DNA of 64,000 bases from Caldilineaceae bacterium (lineage in GTDB: Bacteria; Chloroflexota; Anaerolineae; Caldilineales; Caldilineaceae), in assembly GCA_022824025.1 (NCBI GenBank), contig JAJEBF010000033.1, positions 64,001 to 128,000 on the forward strand, written 5' to 3'. The position numbers and the translations under genes are program-made. The notes beneath the pieces are model-generated. The model did no database searches, was not told the origin of the DNA, and saw only the letters and a list, made by a program, of their open reading frames with translations. Shown in pieces: positions 1 to 9,500 of this stretch (position 1 is the first letter of the stretch; each line of letters begins with the position of its first letter).

Positions 1-402
1 GAGGGTGGTTGAGAGGAAGTAGCCTAGCGCGGTTGCGATGCCGCCGGCGAAGATGAGAAGCACCGCCGCGAGGCGCAGGTCATGGTCGCTGGCAAACATG
101 AGGCGGGCGGTTACGAAGACGTTGAGAAAGGTGAGGAGGCTGGCGAAACTGTAACCGCCGAGCAGAGTCCAACTGAGTCTGGGTGAGTAGTGCAGCCAGC
201 CAAGGCGATAGACGAGGTAGACTGCCGCGACGGACAGGAGGGCGGTAACGGAGAGGAAGAGCGCCATTGCTCTGAGTTCCTCCGGCGGTGGATTGAGGAC
301 GACAAGGAATAGAAGCAGGCCGCCAATGATGGCGAAGACGACGCCGAGAAGGAAGCGAATTGACGGCGAAGGGGGAGATGGGGAAAGGGTTGTGTTGTTC
401 AT
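1..402 (-). CDS. Membrane sensor protein, probably histidine kinase (partial, N-terminus only)
   Basis: An open frame begins at an ATG at 402 and runs without a stop to the window edge, giving 134 residues. The translation starts MNNTTLSPSPPSPSIRF and shows four hydrophobic stretches typical of membrane segments (about residues 17-37, 45-65, 75-97 and 108-130). It lies 33 bp downstream of a response regulator on the same strand. That places it as the sensor partner, most likely a histidine kinase whose HAMP and kinase domains lie outside the window. No kinase motif is visible here, so the kinase call rests on context. The frame is not closed in this window, so the true C-terminus is unknown. 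Confidence 0.6.
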   Translation of the reverse strand, partial: MNNTTLSPSPPSPSIRFLLGVVFAIIGGLLLFLVVLNPPPEELRAMALFLSVTALLSVAAVYLVYRLGWLHYSPRLSWTLLGGYSFASLLTFLNVFVTARLMFASDHDLRLAAVLLIFAGGIATALGYFLSTTL

Positions 403-435
403 AGGCCTCTTTGGGCGGAGTCAAGTGCGGGGGCT

Positions 436-1152
436 TCAGTGATCTGCGGCTTCTTGCTCGCCTGGTTCAAAACGATAGCCGACGCCCCAGACGGTAATGA
501 TATGGCGCGGGTTCGAGGGGTCCTGCTCGATCTTTTCACGCAGGCGGCGGACATGTACGGTGACGGTGCTGGCGTCGATAAATTCTGAAACGCCCCAGAC
601 CTGGTCGAGGAGCTGGTCGCGGTTGAAGACCTGATGGGGGTTGCTGATCAACATCCAAAGCAGGTCGAACTCTTTGACGGTGACAGGGATGGTGTTGCCG
701 GAGACGGATACTTGCCGGGTACGGGGGTCGATGTGGATGTCGCCGCAGGTAACGGGCTGTTCGCCGCCGGGCGGTGTGTGGGACTGTTGCGTGCGGCGCA
801 GGACGGCTTTCACGCGGCTGACGAGTTCGCGCGCGCTGAAGGGTTTGACGACGTAGTCGTCGGCGCCGAGCTCCAGCCCGAGGATGCGGTCGATTTCGTC
901 TTTTCTGGCGGTGAGAAGGATGATGGGGATGGTGCTTCTGGCCCGAACCTGCCGGGTGACTTCGTAGCCATCCACGCCGGGCAGCATGACGTCGAGGACA
1001 AGGAGGTCGGGCGGATCGGACTGCAGGCGGTCCAGGGCGGACTGACCGTCGCCGACAACGGTAGCGTCAAAGCCTTCCCTTTCCAGGTAGAGTTTGACTA
1101 CCTCCCCGATGCTGGGTTCGTCATCGACGACGAGGATTTTGACGCCGACCAT
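436..1152 (-). CDS. OmpR/PhoB-family response regulator
   Basis: About 238 residues. The N-terminal receiver domain carries the acidic pair DD at residues 10-11, the phospho-acceptor Asp54 in LLVLDVMLPG, a Thr in LLTARK and the Lys in VKPFSA. A C-terminal winged-helix DNA-binding domain follows (about 135-230, with TVKEFDLLWML and the STVTVHVRRLREKIE recognition helix). It would bind promoter DNA after phosphorylation by the membrane sensor encoded just downstream. I chose the ATG at 1152, preceded by AAGGA, over an upstream TTG at 1173 that would add seven unconserved residues. The target genes cannot be told from the sequence. Confidence 0.93.
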   Translation of the reverse strand: MVGVKILVVDDEPSIGEVVKLYLEREGFDATVVGDGQSALDRLQSDPPDLLVLDVMLPGVDGYEVTRQVRARSTIPIILLTARKDEIDRILGLELGADDYVVKPFSARELVSRVKAVLRRTQQSHTPPGGEQPVTCGDIHIDPRTRQVSVSGNTIPVTVKEFDLLWMLISNPHQVFNRDQLLDQVWGVSEFIDASTVTVHVRRLREKIEQDPSNPRHIITVWGVGYRFEPGEQEAADH

Positions 1153-1251
1153 GGCAGGGTGATTTCCTTGCAAAAGGCCGAGAAGGGGCGCAAACGGCGC
1201 CAGCGGTTAAGAATCCGGTAATCTTTACCCACTGGTTGGGCAATATTATTC

Positions 1252-1260
1252 TGATATACT
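1252..1260 (+). promoter_or_regulatory. Possible extended -10 promoter for the spondin-LysM gene
   Basis: TGATATACT matches the extended -10 form TGnTATAnT and lies about 78 bp upstream of the ATG at 1339. No good -35 box is seen at 16-18 bp spacing, which is common for extended -10 promoters. The same form precedes several other genes in this window. Confidence 0.4.
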
Positions 1261-1338
1261 TTAGGTTGAGGCATTGCAGTTCATCCATATTGTTGCATAA
1301 CATGTTCGTTTAACCAATTTCAAGGAGGAACATACCCC

Positions 1339-2808
1339 ATGCAACTAAGAAGAACGCTATCTTTTGTTGTGATGGTGTCGCTGATGTTCTCTGCTGCGGT
1401 TGCTTTGCTGCCCGCAGAGAGGGCCGCAGCAGGTGATTGGCCGACAATGGAGTCGAGCCACGGGGGAGACGAAGAGGATCACGGGCACGATGCTGTCGCG
1501 TTCGTGGTACGGATAGAAAACATATCCGGCGACAGTGAATTGGCGACGCCGTTTGCGCCGGGCGTCTGGGTGCTGCACAGCGAACCGGGCCCGTTGTTTG
1601 TCGAGGGTGAGGCGGACAAGGGCTACGGGCTGGAGGCGCTGGCAGAGGACGGCAACCCGGCGGCGCTGGCCGAAGCGCTGAACGGGATGGGTCTGCATGC
1701 TGGCGTTTTCAATACGCCGGTGGGGGCAGAAGGACCTGGGCCGCTGCTGCCTGGCGGGGCCTACGAGTTTGAGGTAAAGGTCACGCACGAGGCTCCGTAT
1801 CTATCCTTCGCGACGATGTTTGTGCAGTCGAACGACCTTTTCGTTGGTCCTGGCGAAAACGGCATTGCCCTCATCGACATGGACGGAATGGCCATGGAGG
1901 GCATGCAGGACGTGACTGCCGAACTGCTGCTGTGGGATGCGGGAACCGAGGCGAATGAGGAGCCGGGCGTAGGCGGCGATCAGGCCCCCCGCCAGTCTGG
2001 CCCGAATATGGGTCTTCCTGAAATTGAGGGGACTGTGCGTGTTGTGGATGACGGCTATACGTATCCCGATGTTTCAGCCCTGGTGAAAGTCACCATCGAT
2101 AAAGCGATGATGATGGACGCGGGGATGGACGAGAAGATGGGCGAGAAGGACGAGATGATGTCGGACGATAAGATGATGTCCGACAAGGACGATATGATGG
2201 CGGGTGAAATCATGTTGTCGGAAGAAGGGTCTACGCCGTATACGGTGGTTGGCGGAGACACGCTGGGCTCGATAGCGCGGCGCGCCTATGGCAGCAGCAA
2301 GTACTGGTCGGCGATCTGCAGCGCCAACGGTTTGGCGAACTGCAATCTCATTCACATTGGCGATGAGCTGATGCTTCCCTCCCATGCGGATGCAATGGCC
2401 AAGATGGACAGCATGATGATGGGCGAGAAGGACGCCATGATGGGCGAGAAGGACGAGATGATGGCCGACAAGGATGACGCGATGGCCGAGAAGGACGAGA
2501 TGATGGCCGACAAGGACGGCATGATGGATGAGAAGGACGGCATGATGGCGGGCGAGATCATGTTGGCCGAAGATGCCTCTACGCCCTACACGGTGGTGGC
2601 CGGCGACACGCTTGGTTCCATTTCCAAGCGGGCGTATGGTACAATCGACTACTGGTCTGCCATCTGCAGCGCCAACGAGTTGGCGAACTGTGACTTGATC
2701 CATGTAGGAGATGCATTGTTGCTGCCCACGCAGGCTGAGGCCGAAAAGATGGGGAGCATGATGATGGACGACGGAATGGATGCAATGGAGAAGAAGGACG
2801 ATTCGTAA
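1339..2808 (+). CDS. Secreted spondin-domain protein with two LysM domains and Met/Asp/Lys-rich linkers
   Basis: 489 residues, with AAGGAGG just before the ATG. Residues 1-31 form a signal peptide ending in AERAAAG. A spondin_N-like domain follows (about 50-255, with VFNTPVG, MFVQSNDLFVGP and LWDAGTEANEEPG). Then come two copies of one unit: a low-complexity MM/KD/EKD linker (about 257-295 and 353-410), the shared stretch MMAGEIML, and a LysM domain (about 300-350 and 414-468; YTVV.GDTLGS, YWSAICSAN, IH.GD.L.LP). LysM domains bind glycan chains, so the protein probably sits on the cell surface. The methionine-rich linkers could bind metal, but that is only inference. A strong terminator follows, so it seems to be monocistronic. 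Confidence 0.85.
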   Translation: MQLRRTLSFVVMVSLMFSAAVALLPAERAAAGDWPTMESSHGGDEEDHGHDAVAFVVRIENISGDSELATPFAPGVWVLHSEPGPLFVEGEADKGYGLEALAEDGNPAALAEALNGMGLHAGVFNTPVGAEGPGPLLPGGAYEFEVKVTHEAPYLSFATMFVQSNDLFVGPGENGIALIDMDGMAMEGMQDVTAELLLWDAGTEANEEPGVGGDQAPRQSGPNMGLPEIEGTVRVVDDGYTYPDVSALVKVTIDKAMMMDAGMDEKMGEKDEMMSDDKMMSDKDDMMAGEIMLSEEGSTPYTVVGGDTLGSIARRAYGSSKYWSAICSANGLANCNLIHIGDELMLPSHADAMAKMDSMMMGEKDAMMGEKDEMMADKDDAMAEKDEMMADKDGMMDEKDGMMAGEIMLAEDASTPYTVVAGDTLGSISKRAYGTIDYWSAICSANELANCDLIHVGDALLLPTQAEAEKMGSMMMDDGMDAMEKKDDS

Positions 2809-2837
2809 AAACTGGAAGATGGGTTCACAGTGATGCA

Positions 2838-2866
2838 GAGGGGGCGCGCGCCGCGCGCCTCCTTTT
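2838..2866 (+). terminator. Intrinsic terminator after the spondin-LysM gene
   Basis: A 12-bp GC-rich stem (2838-2849 with 2853-2864, two G-U pairs) with a 3-base loop is followed by a short TTTT run, 30 bp after the stop codon. It separates the spondin gene from the selenoprotein gene. Confidence 0.75.
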
Positions 2867-2923
2867 GCACTTTGGCGTTTTGCGGAATTGGCCTATTTGC
2901 AGGTTTAGCAAAGCGGGATCATC

Positions 2924-3772
2924 GTGATGACTCTGAGGAGAGCTTTAGACGGCTGCGTGGTCGGAGTTCGCGATTACGTGGCCCGCGGAAAGAGTTGCGC
3001 GGTTCGATTGCGCGGTAGTGCGTGGCGGGGTCGGCGGCGATTGGGGCAGTTTGCGCTTATGCTGATCCTGGGCGCAGCGCTGGCCGGATGCGTAGTGCCG
3101 GCAGCGATACCCGCCCAGGAAGATGCGGAAGATCAGAGCGCAACGGTCGACGCGATTCAGACGCGCGTTGCTGAAACGCGGGCGGCGATGAAGGACACGG
3201 ATGAGTCGATGGCCGCCGAAGATGGGTCCAGCGAGGGGACGGAAGGCCAAACAGCAGCGGTTGAGTCGGCGGAGGTTGCCGCCCCGACTGCTGAACAGCT
3301 GGAGCTTCTGGCCAAATTGAGGCCGCAGGGAGAGGCGCCGGAACTTTTGAACGAGGTGTGGCTGAACTCTGAGCCGCTGAAGTTGGCGGACTTACGGGGC
3401 AATGTCGTGCTGGTCGAGTTCTGGACCTATGGGTGATACAACTGCGTAAATGTAATTCCCTCGTTGAGGGAATGGCACGAGAAGTATGCGGACGATGGGT
3501 TTGTCATCATAGGGGTTCACACCCCGGAGTTCCGACACGAGCGGGATGTGAATAACGTCGAGAACTCCCTGGTGCGCCTGTCGATTCCGTTTGCAGTTGC
3601 GATCGACAATGATTGGAAGACCTGGCGCTCTTATAACAACCGCTACTGGCCGGCGATGTACTTTATCGACAAATCCGGTCAGATCCGATTTCTGAAGATT
3701 GGCGAAGGCCAGTATAGCTACTCGGAGTCGGTCATTCAGGCGCTGCTCGCCGAACCGTACACTGCCAATTGA
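2924..3772 (+). CDS. TlpA/redoxin-family thioredoxin-fold lipoprotein; predicted selenoprotein with in-frame UGA
   Basis: Two same-frame segments, 2924-3436 and 3437-3772, join through a TGA at 3434-3436 to give about 282 residues. The N-terminus has a membrane anchor with lipobox LAGC (about residue 50), then a Glu/Ala-rich linker, then a redoxin domain. Around the TGA the product reads FWTYG-U-YNCVNVIP, so the stop falls exactly on the first cysteine of the family's CxxC site. The rest of the fold (REWHEKY, IIGVHTPEF, RYWPAMYFIDKSG) is intact on the far side. A perfect hairpin 19 bases after the TGA fits a bacterial SECIS. The likely role is thiol-disulfide exchange outside the membrane. 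A nonsense mutation is the alternative. The start is uncertain: GTG 2924, ATG 2927, or a later GTG nearer the lipobox. Confidence 0.82.
3434..3473 (+). promoter_or_regulatory. Selenocysteine UGA codon and bacterial SECIS-like stem-loop
   Basis: TGA lies at 3434-3436. Bases 3455-3462 (ATTCCCTC) pair perfectly with 3466-3473 (GAGGGAAT) around a 3-base loop GTT. The loop begins with G and lies about 26 bases after the UGA. This matches the published bacterial SECIS model: apical loop of 3-14 nt, G in its first two positions, 16-37 nt from the UGA. SelB would bind it to direct Sec insertion. Confidence 0.75.
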
Positions 3773-3956
3773 GTGGAAGCAGGCAAATTGCCGCGACGGG
3801 GGCATCTTCATGCCCTTGTGACCGCGCGCGTTGAATCAGTGGCGTCCGCATCGACATCCGAGCGGGCTGCGCCGCATCGTCAAAGGATGAAGCTCCGGTC
3901 CGCCCCGTTTCTCCTCCGCATCAGACAGCCCAAACACGACAGCAAATTGGAACTCC

Positions 3957-6218
3957 ATGGGAAAACCCAAGCAGACCGCGGCCAGGGGCGCATTGCCGCC
4001 TGAAGAGCTGATTCTTCAGGCGAATACACTTTATTTGACCGGGCCATTCGGGGCAGGCAAGACGACGGCCGCGATTGAGAGGATAAAGTGGCTGTTGGGC
4101 CAGGAACGCGTGCGGGGCGACCGGATATTGGTATTGGTTCCTCAGCGGACGCTGGGCAAGCCGTACGAGGAGGCGTTGCGAAGTTCTGAAGTTCCTGCGG
4201 GAGGATTGCCTCGGGTGACGACGACGGCCTCTCTTGCCCGTGCAAGTGTGGCGCTGTACTGGCCGCTGGCGGCGCGCGAAGGGGGCTTTGTCGAGCCGGG
4301 CAAGGAACCGACCTTTCTCAATCTGGAGACGACGCAGTACCACATGGACGCGCTGGTGGAGGCGGCGATTCAGCAGGGCGAGTTTGACGCTGTCCGGCTG
4401 CAGAGAGGGCGCATTGTCAGCCAGATTCTCGACAATCTGAACAAAGCTGCGCTGCATGGTTTCACGATTGGGGAGGCCTACGCGCGGTTGGAGAGCACGG
4501 CGCCGCCGGGTGAGAAGAGAACGGCGCGGCTGAATGTTCTGGGAACAGCCCGCCGCATCAGCGAGGCGTTCCGGCAACTGTGTTTGCAGGAGTCGCTGGT
4601 TGACTACAGCCTCCAGATGCAAGTCTTTTTGCAGGTAGTCTTGGAGAACGAATGGTGCCGGACCCATCTGTTCCGCAGCTATCGCCACCTGATATTTGAC
4701 AATGCGGAGGAGGAAACCTTCGCGGCGCAGGAGCTGGCGCGGCGCTGGATTCCCCATCTGGACAGCGCTCTTATCGTGGTGGATGAGGACGGCGGTTACC
4801 GGGCCTTTTTGGGTGCGGACCCGGATGGCGCGCAGAAGTTGGCCGGCTGTACGGCGCTGCGCTGGCGAATGGGTGATTCGCTTGTGATGGCGAAGGGCGG
4901 TTCGGGGGTTGTTGGCCGCATAAACCGGGCGTATGGGCGGGCTGAGGACGGAGACGGGCAGGAGGGGCGCGCAGACGGGGCCGGTACGGACCTGGCGGAT
5001 GGCGCCCCATTGGTATTTCCCGATGGTTCGCACAGGTTTTTCCCGCAGATGATCGACTGGGCGGTGGATGAGATCGGGCGGCTGGTGAATGTTGAAGGGG
5101 CGCCGCCAGGCGAGATTGTGGTGCTGGCCCCGTTTATGAGCGACGCTCTGCGGTTCAGTTTGCTGAGCCGATTGGAGGAGAAAGAGATCCCTGCGACCAG
5201 CCACAGACCGAGCCGGGCGTTGAAGGCGGAGCCGGCGGCGCGGACGCTGTTGACGTTGGCGGCGTTGGCGCATCCGGCGTGGCAGCGGCGGCCGCCGCGT
5301 GCGGACGTGGCGCTGACACTTGAGAGCGCAGTTGCGCAGCTGGATGCCGTGCGCGCCAGTGTTCTGGCGCAGGCGGCGTATGATGAGCGGGGCCGCGCGG
5401 GCGGAGATCTGCGGACTTTCGATGGATTGCGCGGGGACGTGCAGAGGCGCGTTACGTTCGCGATCGGAGAGCGGTACGAGCAACTGCGCGCGTGGCTGGC
5501 CGATTACCGGGCCGAAAGCGAATTTTCGCCGTTGGACCGATTCTTTGCGCGTATATTTGGTGAGTTGCTCAGCCAGCCGGGGTTCGGTTTCCACGAAAGG
5601 GCGGACTCTGCGCGCATGGCTGACCGGCTTGCTCGGTCGGCGCGCGAGTTTCGGTGGGCCGCAACTGGACTGGGGCTCGCCGACGAGGGGACCACGCGGG
5701 GCGGCGGCGATCGCGGCTCCTTGATGCCGCCGGACGAGGATACTGCCGGACCGGCGCCATCCCGACAGATAGAAATTGGCCGGGACTACATTGCCCTGGT
5801 GGAAAGCGGCGCGCTGGGGGCGCTGCACGCGCCGGCGTGGACGGCGGAGGATGAGGCGGTGTTCATCGCTCCGGCATACACGTTCCTGATGCGGAACAGG
5901 GCGGTGGATGTGCAGTTCTGGCTCGATATAGGGGCGGAAGGGTGGGGGAGGCGTATCTACCAGCCGCTGACCCATCCCTATGTGCTTTCTCGGAACTGGC
6001 CGAAAGACAGGAGCTGGGGTGACGGAGACGAGGTACGAAGCAGGCAGGAGAGCCTGCGCAGACTGTCAGTTGGTTTGCTACGCCGGGCGCGGCGCAAGGT
6101 GTACCTGGGGCTGAGTGATTATAGTGAGAGAGGCATGGAACAGCGGGGACCTCTTCTGAATTTGCTGAACCGGGTTCAAGCGCAGGCGGGGGATGGAACT
6201 GCAGTGGACAGTGGCTAG
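3957..6218 (+). CDS. UvrD/AddB-like P-loop protein, putative DNA helicase
   Basis: 753 residues. A Walker A motif GPFGAGKTT sits at about residues 29-37. A possible Walker B, HLIFDNAEEE, is at about 242-251 with Asn between the acidic residues instead of the usual DExQ. The general plan (an early P-loop, LVLVPQRTL as in motif Ia, a long helical middle, EIVVLAPF as in helicase domain 2) resembles UvrD/REP or AddB proteins, but no nuclease motif or iron-sulphur cysteines are visible. It may act in DNA repair or recombination. It stands alone, with gaps of 184 bp before and 369 bp after. The helicase call is moderate, because the motifs beyond Walker A are degenerate. Confidence 0.6.
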   Translation: MGKPKQTAARGALPPEELILQANTLYLTGPFGAGKTTAAIERIKWLLGQERVRGDRILVLVPQRTLGKPYEEALRSSEVPAGGLPRVTTTASLARASVALYWPLAAREGGFVEPGKEPTFLNLETTQYHMDALVEAAIQQGEFDAVRLQRGRIVSQILDNLNKAALHGFTIGEAYARLESTAPPGEKRTARLNVLGTARRISEAFRQLCLQESLVDYSLQMQVFLQVVLENEWCRTHLFRSYRHLIFDNAEEETFAAQELARRWIPHLDSALIVVDEDGGYRAFLGADPDGAQKLAGCTALRWRMGDSLVMAKGGSGVVGRINRAYGRAEDGDGQEGRADGAGTDLADGAPLVFPDGSHRFFPQMIDWAVDEIGRLVNVEGAPPGEIVVLAPFMSDALRFSLLSRLEEKEIPATSHRPSRALKAEPAARTLLTLAALAHPAWQRRPPRADVALTLESAVAQLDAVRASVLAQAAYDERGRAGGDLRTFDGLRGDVQRRVTFAIGERYEQLRAWLADYRAESEFSPLDRFFARIFGELLSQPGFGFHERADSARMADRLARSAREFRWAATGLGLADEGTTRGGGDRGSLMPPDEDTAGPAPSRQIEIGRDYIALVESGALGALHAPAWTAEDEAVFIAPAYTFLMRNRAVDVQFWLDIGAEGWGRRIYQPLTHPYVLSRNWPKDRSWGDGDEVRSRQESLRRLSVGLLRRARRKVYLGLSDYSERGMEQRGPLLNLLNRVQAQAGDGTAVDSG

Positions 6219-6587
6219 TGGTAGGCGGGACGGGAAGGCGCCGCGGGGCGGGCAGAATGCGGGCGGGTTGCGGGCCAGCTTTGGGGAATTTGACCGAATG
6301 CTGGGACCAGAGGGTCCGGAAAGTCCCAGGTTTGGGCTGCACCCTAATTTTGCAGGTATTTGCTGAAGAATGTTTCCCTGTATTACAATGTTTTGGCCTT
6401 CGCGCTTGTGCCCAACCTTCCCCGGTTGCAAGAGGCGATAATAGGTTAGAAATTTCACTGGCGAGGCGTATCGGACCGGCAGGGGCGATTGTTCGGCGTA
6501 GATCGTTTCCGCGAGCAATGATTGCATCTACGAAAAAGTTGATCCGGCGTCCTCCACACCTTTTTTCACTGACAGTTACAGAGAACC
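6219..6587 (+). other. Intergenic region, 369 bp, possible weak promoter
   Basis: No convincing gene is seen. TTGCTG at 6360-6365 and TACAAT at 6384-6389, spaced 18 bp, could be a promoter for the following gene with a leader of about 190 nt. Otherwise nothing recognisable is present. Confidence 0.3.
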
Positions 6588-9500
6588 GTGAGTAGCGAAT
6601 TCATTTTTGGCATCCACGATACAGGCGGCGAAGAGCATCTGCGCGCGGCCAGGAAGACGGGTTGGGTCGTGTTCAGCGAGGTGGTGGGTCACGATCCGAA
6701 CGATCTGGCGGGCAAAGACTACAGTTCGTTCAGCCGCTATGGTTTGGGGGTGATTGTTTGCCTGAACAACGGCTATTTTCCCCAGGGCACGTTGCCCCTG
6801 AGCAGCGAATACTCCAATTTTGCCCGCCGGTGCGCGAATTTCGTGCGTGCGAGCGAAGGATGCAGCCGGTGGGTCATTGGCAACGAGATGAACTATTCAG
6901 TCGGGCGGCCCAGCACAGCGGAGGGGCTTGCCTTGCGCAAGCACGTTGGCGACGCGCGGTCAAGCGACCCCACGCTGCGCAGTTTGCCGGAGCGGTTCAG
7001 CGCGCTGCTCAGTGCGGCCGACAGGGCGGCGGCGAACGAGGCGGCCGAAGGCGAGGAGTTGATTACGCCACAGCTCTACGCAAACTGTTATCGGATCTGC
7101 CGGGAGGCGATCCACGGGCTCGAGGGCCATGAAGAGGATCAGGTGTTGATCGGGGCGGTGGCGCCGTGGAATGCGCAGACGGTGTATCCGGGCAACCCGA
7201 ACGGCGACTGGATCAAGTATTTCCAGGACATTTTGCTGCAATGCGGCGCGAGCGGCTGTGATGGAATCACGCTGCACACGTTTACGCACGGGGCGAACCC
7301 GACGCTGATTTTGGACAACAGCAAGCTGCCGGACTATCCCAGGCATCATTGTCACTTTCAGGCATACCGGGACTTCATGCATGCGATTCCGGTGAATATG
7401 CGCCGTCTGCCGGTATATATTACCGAGACTGACCAAGGGGGGCCGTGGGAAAACGTGAACCGGGGCTGGATCCAGGCGGCCTATGCTGAGATTGATCGCT
7501 GGAACCGTCAGAACTCGCAGAAGATTCAGGCGATGGCGCTGTACCGCTGGCCGCAGCTGGATCGGTGGCACATCAGCGGAAAGGAAGGCGTCATCGAGGA
7601 TTTTCGCGTTGCGTTGCGGCACGACTATCGCTGGAACATCGAGGCTGAGCAGAGCCAGGCGGAGGGGGAGGCAGAGAGACGGGCGGACCGGCGTGAAAAA
7701 CGGCGGGGGGCCAGGGCGGTGCCGGGCTGGCAAGAGGAGGACGTTACGGAAGAGATGAAGATGGGCCGGGGCATGGTATACCGGGTGCAGTGGATGAAGG
7801 GCAAGCCCCCCAGCCCGCTTTACCCTGGCCAGCGGGTCGTTTTCCCTGTGACAGTCCGAAACACGGGAACGATTGCCTGGCCGGCAGAGGGTCCACAACA
7901 GATAGCGCTCGGCTATCATTTTTTCCAGAACCGGAAAGAGTTGCCGTTTCCTGACGACCGGCCGGTGCTTACGAAACTGACACAGGACGTAGGGCCGGGC
8001 GAAACGGTCACTTTTGACGCGCAGCTGGTCATTCCCGACCAGCCGGGGAACTACACGCTGGTCCTGGATCTGGTTCGGGGCGGCGAAACCTGGTTTCAGG
8101 AGATGCAGTCGGACATTTTGACACGGTGGCTGAATGTGAGTGAAGGTCAGCCGCCGGAGGACGAGGCAGGACGAGGCGCGGGGCCAGAGGCGGACGCTGG
8201 CGTCGCAGCGGGTAGGACGGCTGAAGCGGCGCCGCCGCCAGAGACGATTCCCCCTGTGCCGGTGAGAAGGGAAACACGTTCTGCCGCGGCGCCCCATGGT
8301 CCGGCGGTCGTGGATATTGCCTCGTCGCTGCCGCGCGGGGAAAACCCCTTTGCGCTGCGCACCGTTGATCAGATAAGGCGGCTGGTGATATGTCACACCT
8401 CGGCCCCCGCGGGCGTGCCGATTCAGACGATTGCGCAGGCTCATATTTCGCAGGGGTACCCTGGGATCGCCTATCACTACTTTGTGCTGGAGTCGGGAGA
8501 GATCCTTCAGGCGGCCCCGGTTGAAGGAGTGGTCAATGATGAGGCGGAGTGGAGCCTGACCGGGGTGAACATTTGCCTGGAAGGAAATTTTGACGAGGAT
8601 GTTCCGAAGCCGGCTCAGTTGACGGCTACGGCGCGGTTGTGCGCCTGGATGCTTCCTCGCTTCCAGTTGACCGCGCAGAATGTGGTTGGCATGAGCGAGT
8701 TGCTGGAAACAGACAGCCCGGGTCGCACATTTGAGGATGGGCCTACGTGGAAGAGGACGCTTCACGAGAAGATCGTACAGTTGCTGACTGATTCGCCTTT
8801 GTCGCCGCCCGCTGAAGCGGTCGAGGGCGAGGCTCCGATCGGGCAAGATGAGGGGCGGCCCGCGGGAGGGCCCGAGCGGACGCCGGCTCCAAAGCCGCCC
8901 ATTGAGGATGTGGTGGCGCGGCTGCCGCGCGATCCGCAGAGAATTGTGCAGCGGACGGCAGGGGACGTGGAGTTCATCGTGATCAATCACACGGCGGCGC
9001 CGCCGATTACGCCGCTGCAGACGATCGCGGCGGCCTTTCACCGGCGGTTGCCAGGGATCCTCTACCAGTTTTTCATTGCATCGAATGGCGGCATTTACCA
9101 GACGCAACCGCTGCTGGAGGCGGTGGACGGAGAGGTTCCTTATATTGCGCGCGCGATCAACATTGGATTTGCCGGCGAATTCAATGATGAGATTCCGACT
9201 CCGGCGCAGATCAGTTCGGGGAGACAGTTGATCGCATGGCTGATGGAGGCGTTTCCGCAGTTGACGCTGGCCAGTATTCGCGGGGTGAACGAGTTCATCA
9301 ACCACACCTCCCCTGGTGAACAGTGGCTGCAGGGGCGGAGATGGAAGGACATTCTGATCGACGCAGTGCGGGGGGAAGACGACGGGCCTGCGGCTGCGGA
9401 CGGGTACGGCGCGGTTGTCGGAGAGCCCGGGGGGCAGGAACCGACGCGCTCGAGCGGCGTCCAGGGGCGCGGGCAAGGCAGCGAAGCGGGCCGGGTTAAG

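Noticed and set aside
3434-3436. TGA as a simple nonsense mutation or sequencing error
   Set aside because: It sits exactly on the redox Cys, the downstream frame is undamaged and a SECIS-like hairpin follows; the selenocysteine reading is better supported, though not proven.
3921-5975. Long minus-strand open frame of 684 codons
   Set aside because: It lies opposite the helicase-like gene, is full of Arg/Pro/His runs and has no recognisable domain; it is a GC-rich shadow frame.
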